Assembly: GCA_003223315.1 (NCBI GenBank)
Contig: QHYR01000252.1
Location: 1 to 47,228 of the forward strand
Source of the DNA: Acidobacteriota bacterium
Lineage (GTDB): Bacteria > Acidobacteriota > Terriglobia > Acidiferrales > UBA7541
Direction: 5' to 3'
DNA: 47,228 nucleotides
The notes beneath the pieces are model-generated. The model saw only the letters and a program-made list of their open reading frames with translations. It made no database searches and was not told the DNA's origin. Shown here piece after piece: positions 16,382 through 22,822 of this stretch. The translations under genes and the position numbers were made by a program. The stretch's first letter is position 1. Each line of letters opens with the position of its first letter.

Positions 16382-16984
16382 TTACGAGAACAAGCGCGCG
16401 CGAAGCCCGGTCCAGGCCAAATGCCCTGCGGGCGAATCGGCCAGCCCTTTGAGGCCAAAAATCAGCGCAATCACCAGGCAGTGCAGTTCGGCGCGGACCG
16501 CCTTCGGCGAAAACTCATTCCAGAAGGCGATGCGCCTGAGTCCATTGACGCGCGGGAACCAGCGCGGCACTTCCTTCAGATAGTGCTCGTAGGGCCCATC
16601 CCAAAGTTGCAGCAGCCAGCCTTCTTCATAGCGGACGACAACGGAGTAGACGGCGAAGCACCACAACAAGATGAAAGGAGCCAGCCAGGGAAGCCGCGCG
16701 AAGAAGGTGGCGCTCGCGCAGATAAACGCGTTGCCAATATAAAGAGGATTGCGTACCAGTTGGTAGGGCCCGCCGATCGTCAATTCCAGCGGCACTTTCA
16801 GCCGATGGTGAATATAGGACTGCGCCCAGACCCGCAGCGCCATTCCGGCGAACAATAAAGCGAGTCCCGCGCCCCACATCAGCGCGGCGTTGCTGATTTC
16901 GCCTCGCCTCCAGAAGAGCACCAGAAGCAGAGGCGCGTGCGCGATCACTCCGCGATGCCGAAAGACCCATTTCCCAGAAAACAT
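16382..16984 (-). CDS. Isoprenylcysteine carboxyl methyltransferase-like integral membrane protein
   Basis: A 200-residue membrane protein of the ICMT/PEMT superfamily. Hydrophobic segments lie near 13-25, 32-52, 90-115 and 170-190. The signature LTIGGPYQLVRNPLYIGN (near 90) and a C-terminal YEEGWLLQLWDGPYEHYLKEVPRWFP resemble the SAM- and lipid-facing core of these methyltransferases. Substrate unknown. The ATG at 16984 is the natural start (MFSGKWVFRHRG). Confidence 0.8.
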   Translation of the reverse strand: MFSGKWVFRHRGVIAHAPLLLVLFWRRGEISNAALMWGAGLALLFAGMALRVWAQSYIHHRLKVPLELTIGGPYQLVRNPLYIGNAFICASATFFARLPWLAPFILLWCFAVYSVVVRYEEGWLLQLWDGPYEHYLKEVPRWFPRVNGLRRIAFWNEFSPKAVRAELHCLVIALIFGLKGLADSPAGHLAWTGLRARLFS

Positions 16985-17013
16985 GCGCTCAGTTTAGATC
17001 AGTGCAGGGTCGC

Positions 17014-17139
17014 ATGAAACAAAAACCCAGCGATTTCGTCCTGATCAAGAACTGCACCAAGAACTTGACGAATGACGTGCTCGGCCTGCCGATGAGGAGT
17101 GGCGGGCAATCTGCGCCTCGGTCTCGGCGCGCGGTCTAA
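17014..17139 (+). CDS. Possible 41-residue ORF of unknown function
   Basis: It begins MKQKPSDFVLIKNC and ends RSRRAV, in the gap between the divergent ICMT-like gene and the response regulator. The first half looks more protein-like than the second. It has only a weak GGG ribosome site. It may be a relic of a longer gene or chance. Confidence 0.2.
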   Translation: MKQKPSDFVLIKNCTKNLTNDVLGLPMRSGGQSAPRSRRAV

Positions 17140-17203
17140 GTTTTGAGGAACCTCTCCCCTTGTGCCTTTGCACTCATGCGCGCCGCCGACTGCTTCCGAA
17201 AAG

Positions 17204-17617
17204 CTAATCTCCGTTGAGCAGGCGCTTCAGGGCGGGAATCAATTCGGTTCCGGCAGAGGATTTGCTCACAAAACCGTGCGCGCCCAACAAGCGCACGGCC
17301 GCTTCGGCCTCCGGCGTGCATTCCTGCACGGTGAAAAACAGAATTTTCGTCTCGGGAGCGATGCGGCGAATCTCGAAAGCCGCCTGGATGCCATTCATGA
17401 CCGGCATATTGATGTCCAGGAGCACCAGGTCGGGTCTTAGCGTCTCAACCTGGTCGAGGGCCTGCCGCCCATCTGCCGCTTCGCCGCAGACGGATATGGC
17501 GTTTGCGTCCAGGAGTTCGCGCACGGTGTTCCGCGCGATGTGGTGATCGTCAACGAGCAGGATTCCGGCCGTAAGTCACCCCCACAATTGAGGATTGCCG
17601 TCTCCAGACGTGCCCAT
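17204..17617 (-). pseudogene. Receiver-only response regulator interrupted by an in-frame TGA at codon 14
   Basis: The receiver is complete in one frame: GILLVDDHHIARNTVREL, phospho-Asp in LVLLDINMPVMNGIQAA, FFTV, and the KSS lysine. No ATG, GTG or TTG lies between the VDD strand and an upstream in-frame TGA (17576-17578), so the GTG start at 17524 in the track would delete the first strand and the acidic pair. Continuing in the same frame, an ATG at 17617 (MGTSGDGNPQLWG) has GGGAGG just upstream and a plausible promoter ahead. The simplest reading is a gene with a nonsense codon, read-through, or a sequencing error. It is paralogous to 20632-21015 (MNGxQAAxEIRRxAP shared) and lacks an HTH. 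Confidence 0.65.
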
Positions 17618-17640
17618 CGTCCTCCCTGGGAACATCCAAT

Positions 17641-17670
17641 TCTATACAGCGATGACTGTAGGGTGTTCAA
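17641..17670 (-). promoter_or_regulatory. Sigma-70-type promoter for the interrupted response regulator
   Basis: On the minus strand TTGAAC (17670-17665) and TATAGA (17646-17641) are 18 bases apart. An overlapping TAGAAT is also present. Transcription would start near 17634, giving a leader of about 17 bases to the ATG at 17617, which supports that upstream start. Confidence 0.4.
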
Positions 17671-17910
17671 AACTGAACCTTGCTTTGTTTTGGAGCGTAT
17701 TTCTTTCCGGGTTAGACTAACGCGCACCCACCTTAATTGACTTATGCCTGAATTCTCCGACGCGGAAGCTGTGATCCCCGCCGGCGCCTCCGGCAGTTCC
17801 GCGCAACGCCCCGACTGATTGCTCAGGCGCGCCTTGCCGGGGTCCCCAGCGCGCGCCGCCCGGGCGCGAAGCGCCACGCAAGAAAAAAGGCCGTGCGTTG
17901 GGGTGGCAGA
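17671..17910. other. Intergenic stretch without supported gene
   Basis: The region between the regulator's promoter and the stop of the glycine-zipper protein. ORFs across it are antisense or low-complexity. A GC-rich block near 17820-17880 (gcgcgccgcccgggcgcgaagcgcc) can fold, followed by gcaagaaaaaa. It may serve as a terminator for the minus-strand gene's surroundings, but polarity does not fit well. Confidence 0.4.
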
Positions 17911-18927
17911 TTACCGCCGGAAGCGGCCAAAGCCTCGGAACCTAGGCCCGAATCCCCACACTCCCACGCCCCAACCAATGTAGGGACCAAAATAAGGACC
18001 CGGATAGCAGTCCCATCCCCAGGGGCCGCAGTATCCGTAGTAGTAGGGCGGCGGATAGCCGGGGCCTGGAGCGCCGCGGCGGCGAGAGGCATTGGCGTAG
18101 GCATCCTGATCCTTATAGTCGCCCTGCGTGACCGGCTGGAACGCCACCTGGCCCTTTTCCGTGGAGATCGCGACCGGCGATTGCATGCGGAAGCTCAGCA
18201 GCGTTTCCGGAGCCACCGCGGTGGGCCGCCCGCGTGTATACAGCACGGCAGCTAGTCCTGCTGTCGCTCCCAGGCCCGCGCCAATCGCGGCGCCTTGCCC
18301 GCCGCCCACCGCGGCTCCCACAATTGTGCCGAGCACAGTGGTGGTGCCCACGGTGGCTACGTTACGTTCCGCGGATCGCTCTGCAGCAGGCGAGCGTGGA
18401 GCCTGCTGCATTTCCGTGCTCACGGGAACCTGCTCTCCATCCACCAGCGTGAGCTCCGTGATTTCGAGTCCCAACCTCGAGACGCCCTTGCCTTGGCTGG
18501 CTTTTTGCGCCACGTCCACCCGGCCCATCACCGTCTGGCCACGCCGGGCCACCACCCAGCCATGCACCACGATCGGCTGATCCAGAACTGCGCTGAAGGT
18601 GTCGCCCGGATGATTCCGGTCGCTCGAAAGCCACTGATTGATGCGCACTGGAATGAGCGTGCCGGCGGGCACAGTCAGCGTCGGCGGCACGGTGTGAGGG
18701 GATGGCGCAGGAGCGCCTTCAGGTCCTTGCTGTGACGGCTCGGCAGGTGTGGCATCGGGTTTTTCCTGCTGTGGCTGCTGCTGGTCCTGTTGCTGCACTG
18801 GCGCGGGCTGGCCGGAAGCTGTGGGTTGATTCGCAGGCCCCGAAGGAGAAGAAGTCTGATTCTGCCCGGCCCAGGCCGGCAGCGCAGCCGCACAAAACGC
18901 CAACAGGAAAACGCCAAACGCTTTCAT
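17911..18927 (-). CDS. Secreted or periplasmic protein with glycine zipper
   Basis: About 338 residues from ATG 18927 (MKAFGVFLLAFCAAALPAWA signal peptide), with GGGGAAGG about 9 bases upstream. Next comes a Gln/Pro/Ala-rich low-complexity stretch (about 22-75). A beta-rich domain follows, beginning LTVPAGTLIPVRINQWLSS and GDTFSAVLDQPIVVHG, resembling a VirB10/TrbI-like fold common in Acidobacteria. Then a glycine zipper (VGAAVGGGQGAAIGAGLG), and finally a Gly/Pro/Tyr-rich C-terminal tail ending in RFRGFGRFRR. Probably envelope-associated. The 514-residue track ORF extends upstream by an unrelated frame. Function unknown. Confidence 0.75.
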   Translation of the reverse strand: MKAFGVFLLAFCAAALPAWAGQNQTSSPSGPANQPTASGQPAPVQQQDQQQPQQEKPDATPAEPSQQGPEGAPAPSPHTVPPTLTVPAGTLIPVRINQWLSSDRNHPGDTFSAVLDQPIVVHGWVVARRGQTVMGRVDVAQKASQGKGVSRLGLEITELTLVDGEQVPVSTEMQQAPRSPAAERSAERNVATVGTTTVLGTIVGAAVGGGQGAAIGAGLGATAGLAAVLYTRGRPTAVAPETLLSFRMQSPVAISTEKGQVAFQPVTQGDYKDQDAYANASRRRGAPGPGYPPPYYYGYCGPWGWDCYPGPYFGPYIGWGVGVWGFGPRFRGFGRFRR

Positions 18928-19156
18928 GCGCATCGCCCTTCCCCCATAGACTGCTTTCGCTATAGCCGCTAACTTACCGATGATTGTTCGACTATTGTGA
19001 GTTGCCTGCGGTACAGATCGCTCGTTCACGTTGGACTTTGTGAAGCGGCGAAAGCTCGACGTTGTTGCCCGCGAAAAGCGCATCCTGTGGGTGGCCTTTT
19101 CGCGGAAGAAGGTGACTTTCGCCGCCAGACGGGACGATGATCTCCGCTTTCGGGAG

Positions 19157-19189
19157 TCCGGTGGACTCCACCGGAGTCCGAAAACCGGA
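19157..19189. other. Double hairpin downstream of the small membrane protein gene
   Basis: TCCGGTGG-ACT-CCACCGGA (19157-19175) is a perfect 8-bp stem, immediately followed by GTCCG-AAAAC-CGGAC (19176-19189 region). It lies 11 bases after the stop of the minus-strand gene at 19200, so it could be a transcript end or stabiliser. There is no U-tract. Confidence 0.4.
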
Positions 19190-19199
19190 CCTGCCCGGA

Positions 19200-19466
19200 T
19201 CAGCGCTTCTCTCTGGCCAGTTTGCGGTAGTAGCGGCTGGGAATCGCGCCTGCCAGCGCCGCCACGATGACGGAGCCGAGAAATGCTTCGGCCGGCGGAT
19301 GCTCCAGGACGTCGAGCAGCAGATAAGCCGTGCCCAGGTAGATGGCTTCCATCACCACGATGCGGCAAATGGTGACGCGTCTCGATTGCGCGCGAGGCCG
19401 CATCATGAGAAGCAGCAGCACAATCACTGCCGCCGCAAACAGCAGCGGTATCCATTCCGGCGACAT
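19200..19466 (-). CDS. Small membrane protein of unknown function
   Basis: 88 residues. There is a first hydrophobic helix at the N terminus (WIPLLFAAAVIVLLLLMM), a basic stretch (RPRAQSRRVTICR), then a second hydrophobic region (MEAIYLGTAYLLLDVL and FLGSVIVAALAGAI) and a basic tail. It looks like a 2-3 helix inner-membrane protein. No family recognised. The start at 19466 fits the hydrophobic N terminus. Confidence 0.6.
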   Translation of the reverse strand: MSPEWIPLLFAAAVIVLLLLMMRPRAQSRRVTICRIVVMEAIYLGTAYLLLDVLEHPPAEAFLGSVIVAALAGAIPSRYYRKLAREKR

Positions 19467-19537
19467 AATTTTCTTAGTTTGTCCTCATAAAAAGGCACAA
19501 AACTGCGCCCCAATCCTTACCACTACACCGCCCCTAC

Positions 19538-19553
19538 GGTATGTCCCCTATTG
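19538..19553. repeat. GGTATGTCCCCTATTG, left arm of an inverted repeat pair
   Basis: The reverse complement CAATAGGGGACATACC matches 21123-21138 at 15 of 16 positions. The two arms bracket both response regulators between 19.65 and 21.0 kb. Confidence 0.55.
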
Positions 19554-19653
19554 AACAGCCGGACGCCGCTCTAGTATTTGACCCTAGGCCCCTTTTTTCA
19601 GGTCCCCGAAGAGCCAACAGAAGCCCCTTCATCGCCAAAGGTAACGTGCTCGA

Positions 19654-20520
19654 TTGACCGAAAACAAGAGCGCTCGATCCGAAGCCACCTCCGGCGCGCG
19701 CGAGGCGGGAGAGCGTGCCCGTATTCTCTTCGTCGACGACGAAGATAATATTCGGCTGACGCTGCCGTTCCTTCTGGAGCGGCATGGCTTCGACGTTACT
19801 TCCGTCGCCTCCGTGACGGATGCGCTGATACAAATCAGCGCCATCAGCTTCGATGTGCTCGTGACGGACTTGAATATCGATCTCGAAGGCGACGGGTTTC
19901 TGGTCATCACGGCCATCCGCCGCGCGCAGCCACGCTGCAAAAACTTCGTCCTCACCGGCTATCCCAGCCTCGAAAGCGCCATCCGCGCGATTCAGAATCA
20001 GGTGGACGACTACTTTACCAAGCCCGCGGACATCGAGGAGCTCGTCTCCAAGATCAAGGCCCGGCTGGCCGCGCCGGCCATGATGCCCGTGAGGCTGGCG
20101 GCTGTGTTCATGGAGCACGAACGCGAGATCACCGCCAAAATTCTCGACGCGATCAAGCGCGACGCCATCCTTCGCAAAGCGCGCATCGACGATCCCGAGC
20201 GGGTCGATCATCTTCCTTCGATCTTCCAGGCTGTCATCGCCCGCCTGATGCACGAGAACCGCCCGCTCAAGGCGAGCGAGTTGCAATTCGCGGCGCGTCA
20301 CGGAAGACGGCGCAAGAAAGATGGCTATACGCCCGCGATGCTCGTGCGCGAATTCCAGCTTATCGGAGAAACCATCTATGATCTGCTCGGCAGTGATATC
20401 CTGCCGCTTGGCGTGGTGGAACTCACTTCCGATCTGAAATTGTTGACGCAAACCGTCAATACGTTCACGCTCGCTTCTTTCGAGGCTTACTCTCGCGTTC
20501 CGCGAGCAGCTACCGCTTGA
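19654..20520 (+). CDS. Response regulator with C-terminal RsbRD-like helical domain
   Basis: 288 residues. The N-terminal receiver has ILFVDDEDNIRLTL, phospho-Asp in VLVTDLNIDLEGDGF, FVLTGYPS and DDYFTKPAD, all complete. The C-terminal part (about 165-285) is helical with IFQAVIARLMHEN, QFAARHGRRRKKDGYTPAMLVREFQLIGETIYDLL. This resembles the RsbRD N-terminal (sensor-type) domain, not a DNA-binding output. The start is TTG at 19654 with AGGT about 11 bases upstream. No kinase is adjacent. A 34-codon open stretch continues in frame past its TGA (see next entry). Confidence 0.8.
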   Translation: MTENKSARSEATSGAREAGERARILFVDDEDNIRLTLPFLLERHGFDVTSVASVTDALIQISAISFDVLVTDLNIDLEGDGFLVITAIRRAQPRCKNFVLTGYPSLESAIRAIQNQVDDYFTKPADIEELVSKIKARLAAPAMMPVRLAAVFMEHEREITAKILDAIKRDAILRKARIDDPERVDHLPSIFQAVIARLMHENRPLKASELQFAARHGRRRKKDGYTPAMLVREFQLIGETIYDLLGSDILPLGVVELTSDLKLLTQTVNTFTLASFEAYSRVPRAATA

Positions 20521-20625
20521 CAAATTCGCACGGGGAATGACCGGCTGCGTAAGGGCGAAGGCGACCCCGAGCAGTTGATTAGGGCAGTGGCGCAGCTGCT
20601 GAGCCGCAACCGCCCGAAGCTGTGA
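20521..20625 (+). pseudogene. In-frame 34-codon extension after TGA, receiver-tail-like relic
   Basis: Directly after the stop of the preceding gene and in the same frame, 34 codons are open before the next TGA. The second half, GEGDPEQLIRAVAQLLSRN, looks like the last helix of a receiver domain. It has no start codon with a ribosome site of its own. It may be a decayed receiver gene fused by deletion, or a read-through extension. Confidence 0.35.
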
Positions 20626-20631
20626 CGCTCG

Positions 20632-21015
20632 CTAAAAGCTGGAAACGAGATTCTGAATAGTGGAAATGAGAACGCGGGCGGGAGACGACTTGGACACCAG
20701 GGCGGAGACGCCCAGCAATTTCGCCGCGGTGGAAGCTTCCGGAGAATCGTCAACGGTAAAGAATATGATCTTTGCGTAAGGCGCCATGCGCCGGATTTCG
20801 TAAGCGGCCTGCACGCCGTTCATTTCCGGCATCCCTATATCCAGCAGCACGATGTCGGGTTCGAGGCTCCGTACTTTTTCCACGGCTTGTTTGCCGTTTT
20901 CGGCTTCCCCGCACACCACGGCCACGCTCATGCCCATATCCGCCAGAAGGGCGCGTACCGTTCTCCGGGCGGCCGGGTGATCGTCTACCAGCAAGACTCG
21001 GGCTGGCGTATGCAA
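20632..21015 (-). CDS. Receiver-only response regulator
   Basis: 127 residues comprising a whole receiver domain with no output: VLLVDDHPAARRTVRALL, phospho-Asp in IVLLDIGMPEMNGVQAAYEI, FFTVDD and LVSKSS. The start is TTG at 21015 with AAGGGGG 7 bases upstream. It is a paralogue of the interrupted regulator at 17204-17617; both resemble NarL-type receivers that have lost the HTH. It is convergent with the RsbRD-like regulator. It could act as a phosphate sink or bind a partner protein. Confidence 0.85.
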   Translation of the reverse strand: MHTPARVLLVDDHPAARRTVRALLADMGMSVAVVCGEAENGKQAVEKVRSLEPDIVLLDIGMPEMNGVQAAYEIRRMAPYAKIIFFTVDDSPEASTAAKLLGVSALVSKSSPARVLISTIQNLVSSF

Positions 21016-21122
21016 AGCGGTGCCCCCTTACGGGGCGGCTAGCGAGGGGCTACCCAAGGGGTGGGTTTTTGGGGAAGCAGCTCTTTCGCCCAGTCAACTA
21101 TGGAGCTAGCAATCCGTCAGCA

Positions 21123-21138
21123 CAATACGGGACATACC
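21123..21138. repeat. CAATACGGGACATACC, right arm of the inverted repeat pair
   Basis: One mismatch from the reverse complement of 19538-19553. It lies in the intergenic stretch after the receiver-only gene's start. Confidence 0.55.
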
Positions 21139-21268
21139 TGAAAACTGGTAGCGGACCTGACGTGCCTGTGGGAAAGGTTCGGCATCGCGCTACAGTAATG
21201 CACCCTGGAAATCCGCCCGCACTGCCCGAACTGGTTGCCCGGCGAACACGTGTCCTTTCTCCTAAGCT

Positions 21269-21276
21269 GCTAGAAT
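21269..21276 (+). promoter_or_regulatory. Extended -10 promoter element (TGCTAGAAT type)
   Basis: tgctagaatg lies 22 bases before the ATG at 21298. The same extended -10 string occurs ahead of the NHL-propeller gene (39694-39702). No clear -35 is visible, which is normal for extended -10 promoters. Confidence 0.4.
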
Positions 21277-21297
21277 GCTGCGGCAGGAGGACCTCAT

Positions 21298-21609
21298 ATG
21301 GCCACGGTCGCCGGTGCGGGCGACGGCTCTCTCCAGCCGACATTCAAGCGCGCGGCAAGAATCTGGTGGGCGTGGGTTTGGCGATCGTTGGTTTTTGGCG
21401 GCGCCGCGGGATTTTTCGCCAGCCTGGTATTGAATCTGAGCGGTATCTTGAACCGGATTTCGGAAAAGGCGGGGCAATACCTGGGCGCGGCAGTGGGCGT
21501 AGCGCTGGCCGTGCCCGTGGGGATCTGGGTGTTCCAGATGGTCCTGGAGAAAGACTTCGGCGAATTTCGCATTCGCCTGGTGCCCAAGGCTCCGGCAGAT
21601 CCGACCTGA
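21298..21609 (+). CDS. Small membrane protein of unknown function
   Basis: 103 residues with GGAGG 8 bases ahead of the ATG. Two hydrophobic segments are seen: VWRSLVFGGAAGFFASLVLNL (about 28-48) and YLGAAVGVALAVPVGIWVFQMVL (about 61-83). The tail FGEFRIRLVPK is cytoplasmic or periplasmic. No family recognised. It is followed 68 bases later by the DUF4242-like gene. Confidence 0.65.
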   Translation: MATVAGAGDGSLQPTFKRAARIWWAWVWRSLVFGGAAGFFASLVLNLSGILNRISEKAGQYLGAAVGVALAVPVGIWVFQMVLEKDFGEFRIRLVPKAPADPT

Positions 21610-21677
21610 GAAACAAGCTCAGAGTTGCAGCCGGCGGCATGTGGCGCTATGCTGCGCCGAATTCAGGAGGAACGTCG

Positions 21678-21962
21678 ATGCCAAAATATCTGATTGAACG
21701 CGAAATTCCCGGCGCCGGGCAGATGTCGCCGCAACAATTACAGGCCGTGGCGGAGAAATCGTGTTCCGTGCTGCGCAATTTGGGGCCACAGATACAGTGG
21801 GTGCATAGCTACGTCACGCAGGACAAAATTTATTGCGTCTACATCGCGCCGAACGAACAAATGATACGCGAGCACGCGCGTCAGGGCGGCTTTCCCGCCG
21901 ATCGCGTGTCGCAGATCGGCGCCGTGATCGATCCGACCACGTCGGAAAACCGCCCACGGTGA
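21678..21962 (+). CDS. DUF4242-like small protein
   Basis: 94 residues: MPKYLIEREIPGAGQMSPQQL, QWVHSYVTQDKIYCVYIAPNEQMIREHARQGGFP and a final IGAVIDPTT. This is the pattern of the small ferredoxin-fold DUF4242 family, some members of which are annotated as nickel-binding. The ATG at 21678 is preceded by AGGAGG; the long track ORF upstream is spurious. Metal binding is not shown here: there is one Cys in CVYIAP and one in SCSVL. Confidence 0.75.
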   Translation: MPKYLIEREIPGAGQMSPQQLQAVAEKSCSVLRNLGPQIQWVHSYVTQDKIYCVYIAPNEQMIREHARQGGFPADRVSQIGAVIDPTTSENRPR

Positions 21963-22021
21963 TCACAGTGCAGATTTAGAGCGCGCGGGTGCAGCCGCAC
22001 AAAACCCCAGGCGGGTGGTCG

Positions 22022-22034
22022 CGCTCAGAATGAC
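22022..22034. repeat. Dispersed repeat core CGCTCAGAATGAC
   Basis: An exact copy (reverse-complement orientation) of GTCATTCTGAGCG in the short gap before the OmpR-family regulator. Confidence 0.6.
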
Positions 22035-22066
22035 ACTATCGCGGTCAGACGCGCGGGCCGGCGATG

Positions 22067-22072
22067 TAGAAT
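22067..22072 (+). promoter_or_regulatory. Possible -10 element TAGAAT of the two-component operon
   Basis: It lies 22 bases before the ATG at 22094, implying a leader of about 15 bases containing AGGA. No clear -35. Confidence 0.3.
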
Positions 22073-22093
22073 AGACAAAGGACTCCGCCGCCC

Positions 22094-22822
22094 ATGCGCG
22101 TTCTCCTGGTGGAAGACGATCCCCGAATCGCCAATTTCGTGGCCAAAGGGCTGCGCGAGCAGGCCTACGCCGTGGACCTGGCCGCCAGCGGTGAGGACGC
22201 GCTGTACCAGGCCTCCATCAACATCTACGATCTCGCCATTCTCGACGTGATGATTCCCGCGCCGGATGGCTTCGAGGTTTGCCGGCGGTTGCGCCAGTCG
22301 GGTTTGCGCTTTCCCATCCTGATGCTCACGGCGCGCGATGCCACCGACGACCGCGTGCAGGGCCTCGATACCGGCGCCGACGATTATCTGACCAAGCCCT
22401 TCGAGTTTCGCGAGCTCCTGGCGCGGCTACGCGCGCTGTTGCGGCGTTCGGGCGAATTGCGGCCCAGTCGAATCGCGGTGGACGATCTGGTACTGGACAC
22501 CGCGGCACAGACTGCGACCCGCGGCGGAAAGCAAATTCCGCTCACGACGAAAGAGTACGCGCTGCTCGAATATCTGGCGCGCCATGCGGGCCGCGTGATT
22601 GGGCGCGAGGAAATTTCCGAACATGTGTGGGACGAAACCTTCGATCCTTTCACCAATACCATCGAAGTGTATGTAAACCGATTGCGGCGCAAAATCGATG
22701 AGCGCGCGGCCCATCCGCTGATCCACACGCGGCGCGGCGCCGGATACATGCTCGGCGGCACGCAGGCAAGTGCGATGAAACTGGCAGCAGAACCGCGCGC
22801 AGCAGGAAAGAAGCATGTTTGA
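22094..22822 (+). CDS. OmpR/PhoB-family response regulator
   Basis: 242 residues. The receiver has VLLVEDDPRIANFV, phospho-Asp in LAILDVMIPAPDGFEV, MLTARDA and DDYLTKPFEF. A winged-helix transcriptional domain follows (about 130-230: PLTTKEYALLEYLARHAG, IEVYVNRLRRKID, HTRRGAGYML). It overlaps the kinase gene by 8 bases, so the pair is translationally coupled and is the only complete two-component system in the window. The layout resembles CusR/CopR-type or TctD-type systems, but the signal cannot be assigned. Confidence 0.93.
   Translation: MRVLLVEDDPRIANFVAKGLREQAYAVDLAASGEDALYQASINIYDLAILDVMIPAPDGFEVCRRLRQSGLRFPILMLTARDATDDRVQGLDTGADDYLTKPFEFRELLARLRALLRRSGELRPSRIAVDDLVLDTAAQTATRGGKQIPLTTKEYALLEYLARHAGRVIGREEISEHVWDETFDPFTNTIEVYVNRLRRKIDERAAHPLIHTRRGAGYMLGGTQASAMKLAAEPRAAGKKHV

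Noticed and set aside
17573-17573. Frameshift (extra T) model for the interrupted response regulator
   Set aside because: A GTG at 17579 plus removal of one base would also restore a frame, but the ATG at 17617 is already in frame, with better ribosome site and promoter, so an in-frame TGA is the simpler description.
20772-21677. Long N-terminal extension of the DUF4242-like ORF
   Set aside because: It is antisense to the receiver-only gene and then overlaps the small membrane protein; AGGAGG marks the ATG at 21678.
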